A stretch of 64,000 nucleotides of DNA from an uncultured Neomegalonema sp. (GTDB lineage: Bacteria; Pseudomonadota; Alphaproteobacteria; Rhodobacterales; Rhodobacteraceae), in NCBI GenBank assembly GCA_937990185.1, contig CALKBI010000017.1, positions 57,406 to 121,405 on the forward strand, in the 5' to 3' direction. The translations under genes were made by a program, and so were the position numbers. Shown one piece after another: positions 17,815 to 27,034 of this stretch (position 1 is its first letter; every line of letters begins with the position of its first letter). Below the pieces are notes generated by a model. The model did no database searches. It saw only the letters and a program-made list of their open reading frames with translations, and had not been told where the DNA came from.

Positions 17815-19398
17815 TCAGAACTTGAGCGGAACGACCCGATCAAGATAATCCAGAGTTCTCAGTTCTGCGACAACTTGTTCAGGCACGGGCGCATCCACTT
17901 TTACTAGAGCAATGGCATCGCCTCCCGGCGCGGTTCTGCCCAAGTGAAATGTTGCGATGTTAATGCCCTTTGTGGCGAAGATCGTACCCACTGCACCAAT
18001 CAAACCCGGCTTATCTTGGTTCGTGACATACAACATATCGCCTTCGAGATCACTTTCTACGGCAATCCCTTTCACTTCGATAATCCGGGGCAACTTCCCA
18101 GCAATCAGAGTTCCTTTAATGTCGCGGGTCATGGTCGGTGTTTTCAACGAAACCGAAATTCGTGTGTGATAATCACTGTCCGCTTCGTTTTTCGTGTGCG
18201 AGATCTCGATACCCCGCTCTTTTGCGATCTCCAGGGCATTCACCATGTTAATGCTGCTAAGGCGTGGAGCTAACACGGCTTGCACAGCGGTTTGCAGCAA
18301 AGGTGCATGAGGAAGGTTTTTCGCATCCCCTTCGAATGTAAGCTGGATCGACTGAACCTCTTCATCCGTAACTTGACCGGCGAAACTGGATATCTGCTTC
18401 ACGAGCGTGATATACGGATCAAGCGTCTTCGCCTCTTCAGCGGTCAGTGATGGCGCATTAATCGCATTCGCAACAGCACCATCCAGCAAGTAATCCGACA
18501 TTTGCTCTGCGACCTGAAGCGCCACTTTCTCCTGCGCTTCCGTCGTAGCCGCGCCGAGATGCGGTGTCACAACAACATTCGGATGCCCGAATAGTGGATT
18601 CTCTTTTGCTGGTTCTTCTGCAAAGACATCGAATGCAGCCCCCCCGACCCGACCTTCATCCAAAGCAACACGCAGGGCCTCTTCATCGACCAACCCACCT
18701 CGGGCACAGTTAATAAGGAACGCGCCTTTTTTCATGCGGGCAATCGCATCCGCATCGAGCATATTTGCGGTTTCTTTTGTCTTCGGCACGTGCATCGTGA
18801 TGAAATCTGCCCGCGCAAGCAGATCGTTCAACTCGACCTTTTCCATACCGAGTCGTTCTGCGCGTTCTTGCGAGAGAAATGGGTCAAACGCGACAACCCG
18901 CATCCGTAGCCCATGTGCCCGAGCCGCCACAATCGACCCGATATTTCCTGCACCAATCAACCCCAAAGTTTTGCCGGTAATCTCGGCTCCCATGAATTTT
19001 GACTTCTCCCATTTGCCTGCGTGCGTTGACGCGGAGGCAGCCGGGATCTGCCGCGCAACAGCAAACATCATCGCCAGCGCATGTTCTGCTGTCGTAATGG
19101 CATTACCGAACGGCGTGTTCATCACGATCACGCCCTGCTTGGTGGCAAACGGGACATCGACATTATCAACGCCGATTCCTGCACGACCAATAACTTTCAA
19201 GTTCGTTGCTGCTTGTAGAAGATCAGCCGTTGCTTTCGTTGAAGAACGGATTGCAAGTCCGTGGTACTCGCCTATTGCGTCTTTTAACTCATCCGGTGAC
19301 ATTTTTGGCGAAACGGTCACGTCGATTCCACGATCCCGAAAAATATCAGCGGCTTTGGAAGACATAGAGTCAGAAATCAGCACTTTTGGTGCGGTCAT
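17815..19398 (-). CDS. serA: D-3-phosphoglycerate dehydrogenase
   Basis: This 527-residue protein oxidises 3-phosphoglycerate with NAD, the first step of serine synthesis. It is of the long type, with N-terminal substrate- and nucleotide-binding domains, an intervening domain and a C-terminal ACT domain. Seen are the Rossmann motif LGLIGAGNIGSIVAARA, the active-site segments NCARGGLVDEEAL and VVTPHLGAATTEAQEKVALQ (20), and the ACT part that begins around DMLYVTNQDKPGLIGAVGTI and ends DYLDRVVPLKF. The ACT domain suggests feedback control by serine, as known for the family. It follows serC in the same direction after about 100 bp and ends in a terminator. Confidence 0.96.
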   Translation of the reverse strand: MTAPKVLISDSMSSKAADIFRDRGIDVTVSPKMSPDELKDAIGEYHGLAIRSSTKATADLLQAATNLKVIGRAGIGVDNVDVPFATKQGVIVMNTPFGNAITTAEHALAMMFAVARQIPAASASTHAGKWEKSKFMGAEITGKTLGLIGAGNIGSIVAARAHGLRMRVVAFDPFLSQERAERLGMEKVELNDLLARADFITMHVPKTKETANMLDADAIARMKKGAFLINCARGGLVDEEALRVALDEGRVGGAAFDVFAEEPAKENPLFGHPNVVVTPHLGAATTEAQEKVALQVAEQMSDYLLDGAVANAINAPSLTAEEAKTLDPYITLVKQISSFAGQVTDEEVQSIQLTFEGDAKNLPHAPLLQTAVQAVLAPRLSSINMVNALEIAKERGIEISHTKNEADSDYHTRISVSLKTPTMTRDIKGTLIAGKLPRIIEVKGIAVESDLEGDMLYVTNQDKPGLIGAVGTIFATKGINIATFHLGRTAPGGDAIALVKVDAPVPEQVVAELRTLDYLDRVVPLKF

Positions 19399-19495
19399 TG
19401 GGTAAGTCCTTAAATTTTATATACCCGCCACCGATCATCTCGGGCGTAATGCGGGAAAAAGGCGTCACTTTCTGCAAGGGACGCAAAGATCAATT

Positions 19496-20680
19496 TCAGG
19501 CTGCGCAGGATTGTTCGGCCTTCACGCTGGCAAATGCCCAATCGAGCCACGGAAGCAATGCAGCGATATCTGATGATTCGACTGTCCCACCGCCCCAAAT
19601 ACGAATCGAAGGCGGTGCATCGCGATATCCGTCGATGTCATAAGCAACGCCCTCTCTATCAAGCATTGCCGTCATCTGCTTCACAAATGCCCATTTCGCC
19701 TTATCGTCCGGTAGTGCATCAAACTCAGGATCTGAGATTTTTACGCATATCGCAGTCGAAGAACGATTCGCAGGATCGCTACACATAAAGTCTGCCCAAG
19801 GCGTTGTTTTTACCCACTCTTCGACAGTTGAAAGGTTTGCCAAAGAACGAGCCTTCAATGCAGGCATCCCACCAATACTCTCAGCCCATCTGAGTGCCGC
19901 GAGTTGATCTTCAACCGCAAGAAGGGATGGCGTATTCAGCGTTGCACCTTCGAAGACAGCTTCATTCACGCCATCGCCTTTGCGAATACGGTAAATTTTC
20001 GGAATGGGCCATGACGGTTTATACGCCGCGATGCGAGCGACTGCTCGCGGGGAGAGCGCTAACATTCCGTGCGCCGCTTCACCGCCTAAAACCTTTTGCC
20101 AAGACCACGTAACAATATCAACTTTGTCCCAAGGAATATCCATCGCAAAAGCAGCAGAAGTCGCGTCTGCGAGCACTAAACCACCCCGATCCGCTGGAAT
20201 AGAATCGCCCGACGGCATTTTTACCCCTGATGTCGTTCCGTTCCATGTGAGGCAGACGTCTTTATCCCAATCAACGGCATTGAGATTAGGCAGTTCTCCA
20301 TAAGGTGCTTTCGTGATGGTGGCGTCTATCTTTAATTGATCAACAGCGTCTGTTGCCCAATCTTTACCGAAACTCTCCCAAACCAGGAATTCAGCAGGAC
20401 GTGCTCCAAATAAGTTCCATAACGCGATCTCAACCGCGCCTGTATCTGATCCCGGTACAATCCCGAGGCGCCAATCATCAGGCATCCCTAAAATCGACTT
20501 TGAACGATCAATTACGTCTTTGAGCTTAGCTTTACCCAGTTTCGATCGATGGGAGCGCCCAAGCTCAGCGTCAGCAAGTGTTTCTAAGGTCCATCCGTCG
20601 TATTTTTTCGTAGGTCCGGGGGAAAAGCGCGCATCATTAGGGCGCGCCACAGGCTTTTCGCCTGTAATCGCAGTTATCAT
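19496..20680 (-). CDS. serC: Phosphoserine aminotransferase
   Basis: This 394-residue PLP enzyme converts 3-phosphohydroxypyruvate and glutamate to phosphoserine. The start at 20680 is supported by a GGAG ribosome site 8 bp upstream; the longer frame from 20728 lacks one and would cover the leader. It belongs to the alphaproteobacterial/archaeal-like SerC type: FSPGPTKKYDGWTLETL, the segment GIVPGSDTGAVEIALWNLFG, the PLP lysine in TWSWQKVLGGEAAHGM, and SIRIWGGGTVESSDI near the end. It heads the serC-serA transcript and has a candidate structured leader directly upstream. Confidence 0.95.
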   Translation of the reverse strand: MITAITGEKPVARPNDARFSPGPTKKYDGWTLETLADAELGRSHRSKLGKAKLKDVIDRSKSILGMPDDWRLGIVPGSDTGAVEIALWNLFGARPAEFLVWESFGKDWATDAVDQLKIDATITKAPYGELPNLNAVDWDKDVCLTWNGTTSGVKMPSGDSIPADRGGLVLADATSAAFAMDIPWDKVDIVTWSWQKVLGGEAAHGMLALSPRAVARIAAYKPSWPIPKIYRIRKGDGVNEAVFEGATLNTPSLLAVEDQLAALRWAESIGGMPALKARSLANLSTVEEWVKTTPWADFMCSDPANRSSTAICVKISDPEFDALPDDKAKWAFVKQMTAMLDREGVAYDIDGYRDAPPSIRIWGGGTVESSDIAALLPWLDWAFASVKAEQSCAA

Positions 20681-20745
20681 AGTCGTATCTCCAACCTCTG
20701 GTCGTCGGCGTGTTGTGACACCGGGCACACAACCACATTTAAATC
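20681..20745 (-). promoter_or_regulatory. Candidate serC-motif leader RNA
   Basis: Alphaproteobacteria are known to carry a conserved structured element, the serC motif, at the 5' end of serC-serA transcripts. Directly upstream of this serC, on the minus strand, I see a 6-bp stem (20728-20733 with 20712-20717, gttgtg / cacaac) closing a loop that contains CCCGG, followed by the segment acgccgacgaccagagg and the ribosome site. Position and orientation fit, but I am matching by context and a short hairpin, not by a covariance model. Confidence 0.4.
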
Positions 20746-21138
20746 ACAAATGTCGGAAATGAAAGTAAAAGAGTCGCTCAAAATACACACAGCATCTGAC
20801 GTCACCTATGCGCAATCGAAAAATTCTAAATAGGCATTTAAATCAGATGGTTAAGACTTTTAGGAGAAAAATTATCTTACAAAGCGATTACTACATATGA
20901 AATCAATCGATGTCAGAAGGTGCATTATTAACCCGAATTATACAATTAGATGCGCAATCGCTGAACTTTGGGTTTATTTTGTAAAAAAATAATACCGCTA
21001 AAGTTGGAAATTTAAATTTCTGAGGACATTTCCGTTTAAGTAATTCTATCTATGGGAAATTTGCTCATCATAAAGCTTTCGCACGTGAGCGATGGATGTT
21101 AAAGACTAAATTGGTTTGTAAATTTATATAGGTGAAGA
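20746..21138. other. AT-rich divergent intergenic region
   Basis: This 390-bp gap separates serC (leftward) from a secreted-protein gene (rightward) and holds promoters for both. It is clearly AT-richer than its surroundings. An 11-bp direct repeat, atgcgcaatcg, occurs at about 20808 and 20950, and could be a regulator site. No open frame, tRNA or stable hairpin of note was seen. Confidence 0.5.
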
Positions 21139-21798
21139 ATGACCCAACGTCCCTTATTGGCAACGCTGGCCGTCGCTGGCTACACGTTTAGTATGATGAC
21201 ATTCATTACTATTCCAGGCACAGTGAATGCTCAGACAGCCCTGTCCGGGTGTGATCCAACCACAGGCCTTGGCCGCAACGGTCAGCCTTGTGTTGAACTT
21301 ACACCACTTGACCCTAACAGAATTTCCAACGTGTCATTTGATGCGGATGGTAGTTCGCAATTCCGCCCATTAGACACGTCTACACTCGGTCAAACCTACC
21401 AATGTCGGCAACTAAATGGAGGGGGCCAAGGTACTGGGGGTGCTGCATTACTTATTGAAGATTGTGGTACTCCTTTGACCTCAGCTGAGCTGGGAGAGTT
21501 GAAACCGTTCTATGGAACGACGGCTACACCAGCTCCTGCTCCTGCTCCTGCACCAGCGCCCGTGGTTTATACACCGCCACCTGTGGTCGTAGCTGCACCT
21601 GTACCGCCGCCGCTACCTCCATTAGCTGTTCCTCCTGTAACAGCTCCTGTAGCAATTGCTTCTTCAGGCTTGGGCAGCGCTGGTCTTATCGCCGCCGGAG
21701 TTGGCGCAGCTGCAGTAATCGGTATTGCGGCAATTGCGCTGTCGGATGACGATGACGACGACAACACGGTCAATACTCCTTCTACGCCCGGAACGTAA
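21139..21798 (+). CDS. Secreted Pro/Ala-rich hypothetical protein with Asp tail
   Basis: This 219-residue protein is not recognised. It starts with a hydrophobic signal-like segment (LATLAVAGYTFSMMTFITI, about residues 7-25) ending near VNAQTA, so it is probably exported. Cysteines occur in pairs in the mature part (SGCDPTTGLGRNGQPC; TYQCRQLN; EDCGTP). Then come a PAPAPAPAP tract with PPPVVV/PPPLPPL (about 130-170) and a hydrophobic Ala/Gly segment (LGSAGLIAAGVGAAAVIGIA) ending in six Asp residues. This layout, with a C-terminal membrane-like helix plus acidic tail, is common in alphaproteobacterial envelope proteins of unknown role. A strong terminator follows. Confidence 0.65.
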   Translation: MTQRPLLATLAVAGYTFSMMTFITIPGTVNAQTALSGCDPTTGLGRNGQPCVELTPLDPNRISNVSFDADGSSQFRPLDTSTLGQTYQCRQLNGGGQGTGGAALLIEDCGTPLTSAELGELKPFYGTTATPAPAPAPAPAPVVYTPPPVVVAAPVPPPLPPLAVPPVTAPVAIASSGLGSAGLIAAGVGAAAVIGIAAIALSDDDDDDNTVNTPSTPGT

Positions 21799-21829
21799 TA
21801 AAAGCAGTTGTCTAAACACAACATTTAAA

Positions 21830-21858
21830 ACACCCCGTATAAACGGGGTGTTTTTTTA
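21830..21858 (+). terminator. Rho-independent terminator (probably bidirectional)
   Basis: A perfect 9-bp stem (21830-21838 with 21843-21851, acaccccgt / acggggtgt) with a 4-base loop is followed by seven T on the plus strand. It ends the secreted-protein gene. The helicase gene on the other strand stops at 21856, so the same hairpin may serve both. Confidence 0.88.
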
Positions 21859-23766
21859 TGAATAATTTTGTTTTTTGGACTTCTTCTTTTTCGGTTTGCT
21901 TGGAGCACGACGCATTACATCGTCAGCACCGCGACCGCCTTTCGCCTTGAACGGTTTCTTTTTCGATGCAGGCTTAGACACCTCAGTATCTTTCTTTTTC
22001 GATTTATCTTGCGAAACCGTTTTCGACTTGCCGCTCGCTGGCTTTTTCTTATTTAGAGGCTTTTTACCATCTCGTTCATCATTCTTCGGATACCCATCTT
22101 TCTTGGCTTTTCCTTTACGAGGCGGTTTTTTGAATTGAGCATCAGGTGATGGTTCCGAGGCACTTAGATCGGGTAACCCGTCCAATCGTTTAACCGTAAC
22201 TGTTTTTTCCAGCATCGAATTTTCAAGTGAACCCATAAAGCCATCAATGGCGTCTTTATGAATCTCAACGAAGGTTTCCGTGTATTGCGCACGTATTGCG
22301 CCGATCTCTTTACTGGTCAAAGTCGTCGTCTTGCAAAGCATTGGGATCAGCCAACGGGGTTCCGCTTGTTGCTTCCGCCCGACTGAAAGTGATATCCAGG
22401 CACCTCCATCAAAATCTGTACGCGGTCGCGCAGGTTTTCGTTCTTGCGGCATAGCAGTTTCATGAAGTTCTTCTGGCGCTGAGCGCCCGGAACGGTATTG
22501 GCGCACTAGTGCAGCTGCAATCCTCTCACCGCCAAACTTCGCAAGTAATGCATCCGCAAATTCACGTTCTTCTTCCTCTACCTCGTTTTGTAGCCAAGGC
22601 ATGGCAAGCAACCGTTCATCATCTTTACGCAGCACATCCTCAGCGGATGGTGGACGTGCCCATTCTGCGGTAATCTTCGCGTTCTGGAGCAAGCGTTCTG
22701 CCTTACGCCTCATATTGCCGGGAACGATCAGCGCAGAAACACCTTTTCGCCCTGCTCTTCCGGTTCGTCCTGACCTGTGAAGCAACGTTTCAGACGTTTT
22801 CGGAAGCTCGGCATGAATCACTAATTCTAGATCGGGCAAATCAATCCCGCGTGCTGCAACGTCAGTCGCAATACAAACCTGTGCCCGCCCATCCCGCATC
22901 GCTTGCAATGCATGTGTTCTTTCGTTTTGACTCAGTTCACCAGACAATGCGACCACGGAGAAACCACGGTTATTAAAGCGTGCCGTCATATGATTGACCA
23001 TCGCCCGCGTACCGCAAAACACCAGGGCATTCTTAGGCTCATAATACCGTAACATATTGACGATGGCATTATCGCGGTCGTTTGAAGCAACGTGCAGCGC
23101 CCGATATTCTATGTCGCCATGCTGAGATTTTTCAGCGACCGTCTCTACACGGACAGCATTACGTTGAAATTTCTTCGCAAGATTTGCAATCCCACGTGGA
23201 ACCGTCGCAGAAAACATAAGACTCCTGCGATCTTCCGGAGCCTCACCAAGAATAAATTCGAGATCTTCACGAAAGCCGAGATCCAGCATCTCGTCCGCTT
23301 CATCCAACACGGTTGCGCGTATCTCACTAAGATCCAGCGCATTGCGCTCGATATGATCCCGTAACCGACCCGGCGTCCCGACTACGATATGAGCGCCGCG
23401 CTGCAAAGAACGACGTTCAGCGCGTGGGTCCATCCCCCCAACGCATGAAGCGATCTGAGCGTTGGTTTCTTTATATAGCCAATCCAACTCGCCTTTCACC
23501 TGCATCGCAAGTTCGCGCGTTGGCGCAATCGCCAAGGCCAAAGGCGGGGAAACCGAAGGTAATCGTTCATCTCCCTTCAGAAGAGTCGGCGCAATCGCAA
23601 GGCCGAACGCCACTGTTTTTCCGGAACCTGTCTGTGCGGAAACCAGTAAGTCAGCATCAGTAAGTTCCGGCGCAAGGACAGCGTTTTGTACCGGAGTTAA
23701 TTTGTCATACCCACGTTTTGACAACGCTTTTTGCAGCGCAGGAACCACGCCGTCGAAATCGCTCAT
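21856..23766 (-). CDS. DEAD-box RNA helicase with DbpA-type RNA-binding domain
   Basis: This protein of about 636 residues unwinds RNA and probably acts in ribosome assembly or RNA decay. The start is taken at MSDFDG (23766); the frame extends to 23898 but the extra residues look unlike the family. The helicase motifs are all visible: Q-motif LTPVQNAVLAP, AQTGSGKT, PTRELAMQ, GTPGRL, DEADEMLD, SATVP, ATDVAARGIDLP and HRSGRTGRAGRKG. After the two RecA domains lies a DbpA-like RNA-binding domain (ISLSVGRKQQAEPRW, EIGAIRAQYTETFVEI). The last 100 residues are a very Lys-rich, low-complexity tail (PRKGKAKKDG, KPKKKKSKKQ), usual for helicases that bind structured RNA. No Shine-Dalgarno site precedes 23766, so the start is not certain. 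Confidence 0.9.
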   Translation of the reverse strand: MSDFDGVVPALQKALSKRGYDKLTPVQNAVLAPELTDADLLVSAQTGSGKTVAFGLAIAPTLLKGDERLPSVSPPLALAIAPTRELAMQVKGELDWLYKETNAQIASCVGGMDPRAERRSLQRGAHIVVGTPGRLRDHIERNALDLSEIRATVLDEADEMLDLGFREDLEFILGEAPEDRRSLMFSATVPRGIANLAKKFQRNAVRVETVAEKSQHGDIEYRALHVASNDRDNAIVNMLRYYEPKNALVFCGTRAMVNHMTARFNNRGFSVVALSGELSQNERTHALQAMRDGRAQVCIATDVAARGIDLPDLELVIHAELPKTSETLLHRSGRTGRAGRKGVSALIVPGNMRRKAERLLQNAKITAEWARPPSAEDVLRKDDERLLAMPWLQNEVEEEEREFADALLAKFGGERIAAALVRQYRSGRSAPEELHETAMPQERKPARPRTDFDGGAWISLSVGRKQQAEPRWLIPMLCKTTTLTSKEIGAIRAQYTETFVEIHKDAIDGFMGSLENSMLEKTVTVKRLDGLPDLSASEPSPDAQFKKPPRKGKAKKDGYPKNDERDGKKPLNKKKPASGKSKTVSQDKSKKKDTEVSKPASKKKPFKAKGGRGADDVMRRAPSKPKKKKSKKQNYS

Positions 23767-23967
23767 TTGATCACTTTCGGAGGAGGAGCGAAAACGCTCT
23801 TTGCCAGCGTTTATGCGGTATCTTCGAGTTTGTACAGGTGTGGCGTGAGAATGCGTTGTACGAATACACATTTTGACACATCCGATGCTTTCCAACACTG
23901 CTTGCGAAGATCGTCTGCATCGTTATGGTCGCGCCGGAAGGCCGAACCACCAAAACAGGAGATACGG

Positions 23968-24468
23968 ATGCGCTTCATGACCATAGCACCCTTTCTTGCG
24001 ATAGCTGCCGGGGCGGTCATTTATTGGCAATATAGCTCTCAAAATTCAGGTTCTAGTACATTAGCACAAGAACAAAGCACAACAAGGACACCCACGCCTA
24101 TGGAATATTTGGACGAAAACGCAAAGAAAGATGGCGTCACAGTAACGGCAAGTGGACTTCAATACAAAGTTCTGGAAGAAGGCACGGGCCGCCAACCAGC
24201 CGCCACTGATACCGTTGAAGTTCATTACACCGGGACACTGACAGACGGCACGAAGTTCGATAGCTCCCGTGATCGCGGGCAAACAATCGAGTTCCCGCTT
24301 AACGGCGTTATCGCAGGTTGGACCGAAGGTGTTCAGCTCATGAAAGAAGGCGCGCGGTACGAGTTCACCATTCCATCAGAGCTTGGCTATGGCGCGCGCG
24401 GCGCTGGTGGCGTTATTCCACCAAATGCAACGCTTATTTTTGATGTTGAGCTGATCGCAGTCAAGTGA
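23968..24468 (+). CDS. FKBP-type peptidyl-prolyl isomerase, membrane-anchored or exported
   Basis: This 166-residue protein catalyses cis-trans isomerisation of Pro bonds. The start at 23968 has AGGAG at the right distance; the much longer frame from 23731 is a shadow of the helicase upstream region. An N-terminal hydrophobic segment ([16 protein letters not shown]) suggests export or anchoring in the inner membrane with the catalytic domain in the periplasm. The FKBP domain runs from about residue 55 to the end: [64 protein letters not shown]. Its stop overlaps the GTG start of the XPRT gene by four bases, so the two are translationally coupled. Confidence 0.9.
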   Translation: MRFMTIAPFLAIAAGAVIYWQYSSQNSGSSTLAQEQSTTRTPTPMEYLDENAKKDGVTVTASGLQYKVLEEGTGRQPAATDTVEVHYTGTLTDGTKFDSSRDRGQTIEFPLNGVIAGWTEGVQLMKEGARYEFTIPSELGYGARGAGGVIPPNATLIFDVELIAVK

Positions 24469-24968
24469 CGAACCCGGCTGAAAAAGCATTCCATGTGTCA
24501 TGGGATCAAATGCACCGAGACGCCAGAGCCTTAGCGTGGCGTCTCGACGGACAGGGACCAGGCGATGACGGGGCATGGAAAGCCGTCGTCGCCATCACCC
24601 GTGGCGGTATGGTTCCCGGCTGTATCGTGGCGCGTGAGTTAAATATCCGTGTCGTCGATACGATCAGCGTAAAGTCATACTCGCATCAAGATCAGGCTGA
24701 CAGCGCGCAAATTCTCAAATCACCGGACCTCAAAATTATTGGCGATGGTGAGGGTATCTTGATCGTCGATGACCTAGTGGACAGCGGAAAGACACTTGAT
24801 GCGGTGCGCAAACTCTATCCGGCGGCACATTTTGCCACCGTCTACGCTAAACCAAAAGGCCGCCCTCTGGTTCAAACTTTCATCACTGAAGTATCTCAAG
24901 ATACGTGGATTTACTTCCCTTGGGATTTAGAATTGGCTTACGCAAAACCCCTCAGAGGGGATGCCTAA
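24465..24968 (+). CDS. gpt: Xanthine(-guanine) phosphoribosyltransferase
   Basis: This 167-residue enzyme salvages xanthine/guanine by adding ribose-5-phosphate from PRPP. It starts with GTG inside the last codons of the FKBP gene. Features of the type I PRTase fold are [20 protein letters not shown], the PRPP loop [13 protein letters not shown] (residues about 101-113) and the C-terminal TWIYFPWD typical of Gpt. Length is close to E. coli Gpt (152). It is convergent with the PEP-mutase-type gene, with a weak agccgc/gcggct inverted repeat in the gap. Confidence 0.9.
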   Translation: MTNPAEKAFHVSWDQMHRDARALAWRLDGQGPGDDGAWKAVVAITRGGMVPGCIVARELNIRVVDTISVKSYSHQDQADSAQILKSPDLKIIGDGEGILIVDDLVDSGKTLDAVRKLYPAAHFATVYAKPKGRPLVQTFITEVSQDTWIYFPWDLELAYAKPLRGDA

Positions 24969-25014
24969 TTTTGAAGCCGCTGTCAGACACATTAGAACTG
25001 CGGCTCATAGCGGA

Positions 25015-25779
25015 TTATCCAAATGCCGACTTTGCGGCCTCACCGAGAGCCGCCATCATTTTCTTGTATGGTACAGGACCGTAGCTAATCCGGCCAACAC
25101 CTAGCTCCGCAAGCCTGTCATTCGGCGGCGTCCCCGGCAAAGCGATAATATTGACGGGCAGGGACACCTCGCTGCATAATCGTTCGATCATGGTTTCGTC
25201 GTTCAAACCCGGAGCAAAAAAGCCATCCGCTCCTGCATCCGCGTAGGCTTTCGCTCGGATAATCGCATCATCTAACATCGCACTAGAATGCGTATCCGGC
25301 TTGGCCTTCAAAAAAATGTCAGTCCGCGCATTAATGAATGCCGGAACCCCAAAATCATCCGATGCTTTTCGAACTGCTGCGACGCGCCTTTGTTGAACAT
25401 CAATAGCGTGAAGTCCTTCGCCACCAACAATCTGGTCCTCAAAATTGAAGCCGACCGCACCTGCTTTTAAGCCAGATGTGACGGAAGCCATGATAGTGGC
25501 TTCATCCACACCATACCCGCCTTCGAGATCCATGGTAACCGGCAAGTCCGTGACAGCAATTATCCGCTCGAAGTTTTCACAAGCGAGGTTCAGTGGAATT
25601 TTTTCACCATCGGCAAACCCGAACGCCATCGCAACGGGCGCTGATCCAGTTGCAAGCGCTTTTGCGCCTTGCGCTGCAACAGTCTTTGCACTCCCAGCGT
25701 CCCAAATATTGAACAAGATAACTGGGTTGCCTTTGATATGAAGGGCACGAAAGGCATTGGCCTTATCAGCTTGGGTCAT
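25015..25779 (-). CDS. Isocitrate lyase/PEP mutase family protein
   Basis: This 254-residue protein has the ICL/PEP-mutase barrel. Features are NIWDAGSAKTVAAQGAKAL, ALATGSAPVAMAFG, the metal-binding region VTMDLEGGYG, and GFNFEDQIVGGEGL in place of the usual NIEDQ. The usual catalytic loop with Cys of isocitrate lyases (KKCGH) is not seen, so it is more likely an oxaloacetate decarboxylase or carbon-phosphorus/C-C lyase-type member. The exact substrate cannot be inferred. It follows moeA by 7 bp in the same direction, so it may be the last gene of the molybdenum cofactor operon without a functional link. Confidence 0.82.
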   Translation of the reverse strand: MTQADKANAFRALHIKGNPVILFNIWDAGSAKTVAAQGAKALATGSAPVAMAFGFADGEKIPLNLACENFERIIAVTDLPVTMDLEGGYGVDEATIMASVTSGLKAGAVGFNFEDQIVGGEGLHAIDVQQRRVAAVRKASDDFGVPAFINARTDIFLKAKPDTHSSAMLDDAIIRAKAYADAGADGFFAPGLNDETMIERLCSEVSLPVNIIALPGTPPNDRLAELGVGRISYGPVPYKKMMAALGEAAKSAFG

Positions 25780-25786
25780 GTTGATC

Positions 25787-27034
25787 TCACAATCCGAAAG
25801 AAGAATACGGGATATAGTCTACCGTCTCTCCCGTTTCTACGCGATCCCGATTATGTGAGAGTTCAATGAGACCGTCAGACCACCGCAAACCGGAAATAAG
25901 CCCTGATCCTTCAGAGCGAAACTTTTCCACTTTGCCATCCCCGATATAACGACCACGCAAGTATTCTGTTCTGCCTGACCGTTTTTTAGCAGGGCCTGTG
26001 ATTTTGACAGGAAATCTAGGTAGTTCCGGCCAATCCCCTCCCGCAAGGCGCAACAACGCGGGGCGCGCAAATATCAAAAAACAGACAAAGGCAGCCACAG
26101 GATTGCCGGGTAACCCGAAGACCGGCACACCATCCAATTGCCCCATCGCAATGGGACGTCCGGGTTTCATCGCAATGCGCCACTCCGTCATCGCTCCCAG
26201 AGCAGTTAACTCCCGCGCAATATGATCTTCATCCCCTCCCGACGCACCCCCAGAGGTTACAATCGCATCAGCCATGGTCGAAGCATCGATCAATGCGGCT
26301 CGAACAGCTTCCGGTCTATCTGTTACGCACCCCATATCCACGACAGTAAAGCCTTGAGCGCGCGCCAACCCTGAAAGCATTGGCCTATTGGCATCGTAAA
26401 TTTCACCCGATTTTGGTATTTCTGTCGGCTCGCATAATTCGTCACCGGTCGAAAAAATCGCAACACGTAACGGTCGATAGACTGGCAATTCTGCGAGACC
26501 GACCGACGCGGCCTGTGCGAGATCAGCCGCCTTCAATGTACGACCTTTATTTATCGCAATATCACCAGTAAGAATATCTTCGCCTGCTTTTCTACGATTG
26601 GCCCCTGCTTTCAGGCCCGACCCGAATGTAATTGTAGAATTTCCAAGCTCGACATCCTCTTGCATGACAACAGAGTCGGTTCCTTCAGGCATGACCGCGC
26701 CAGTCAAAGTCCGCACAGCATTGCCGGCTTGAACTTTTCCAATAAAGGGCACTCCGGCAGCGGCACGGCCATCCAGCAGCTTCAATACCTGATCTCCCTC
26801 AGGCAACAGCGCAGCATGAGCGACAGCGTAGCCATCGACGGCAGCATTATCGTGAGGCGGCGTACTTCGCTTCGCAATCGCATCGGCGGCCAGAATACGG
26901 CCCAGTGCTGAGTCCAGTGAAACAGTCTCAGCTTCTGCAACAGGTTCTATGCGTTGACGCAGCGTTTCCAGCGCTTCAGGAACAGGCGTCCAATCGACAC
27001 CCGGTGGAAGAGAGAAACAATCATTCTTAAGCAT
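25787..27034 (-). CDS. moeA: Molybdopterin molybdotransferase MoeA
   Basis: This 415-residue protein inserts molybdate into adenylated molybdopterin. The family layout is complete: N-terminal ETVSLDSALGRILAADAIAK, PPHDNAAVDGYAV, TGAVMPEGTDSVVMQED, the MoCF domain FSTGDELCEP, YDANRPML, TSGGASGGDEDHI, KPGRPIAMGQLDGVPVFGLP (20) followed by GNPVAAFVCF. It begins immediately after the mobB stop, so mobB-moeA are translationally linked. The set mobA-mobB-moeA makes Mo-bis-MGD-type cofactor, which implies at least one molybdoenzyme in this organism that is not in the window. Confidence 0.95.
   Translation of the reverse strand: MLKNDCFSLPPGVDWTPVPEALETLRQRIEPVAEAETVSLDSALGRILAADAIAKRSTPPHDNAAVDGYAVAHAALLPEGDQVLKLLDGRAAAGVPFIGKVQAGNAVRTLTGAVMPEGTDSVVMQEDVELGNSTITFGSGLKAGANRRKAGEDILTGDIAINKGRTLKAADLAQAASVGLAELPVYRPLRVAIFSTGDELCEPTEIPKSGEIYDANRPMLSGLARAQGFTVVDMGCVTDRPEAVRAALIDASTMADAIVTSGGASGGDEDHIARELTALGAMTEWRIAMKPGRPIAMGQLDGVPVFGLPGNPVAAFVCFLIFARPALLRLAGGDWPELPRFPVKITGPAKKRSGRTEYLRGRYIGDGKVEKFRSEGSGLISGLRWSDGLIELSHNRDRVETGETVDYIPYSSFGL

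Noticed and set aside
18734..19405. 223-codon open frame on the plus strand
   Set aside because: Antisense shadow of serA with Ser/Arg-rich low-quality translation.
23731..23967. N-terminal extension of the FKBP frame
   Set aside because: It covers the helicase 5' end and divergent promoter; the AGGAG-preceded ATG at 23968 begins a signal-anchor sequence.
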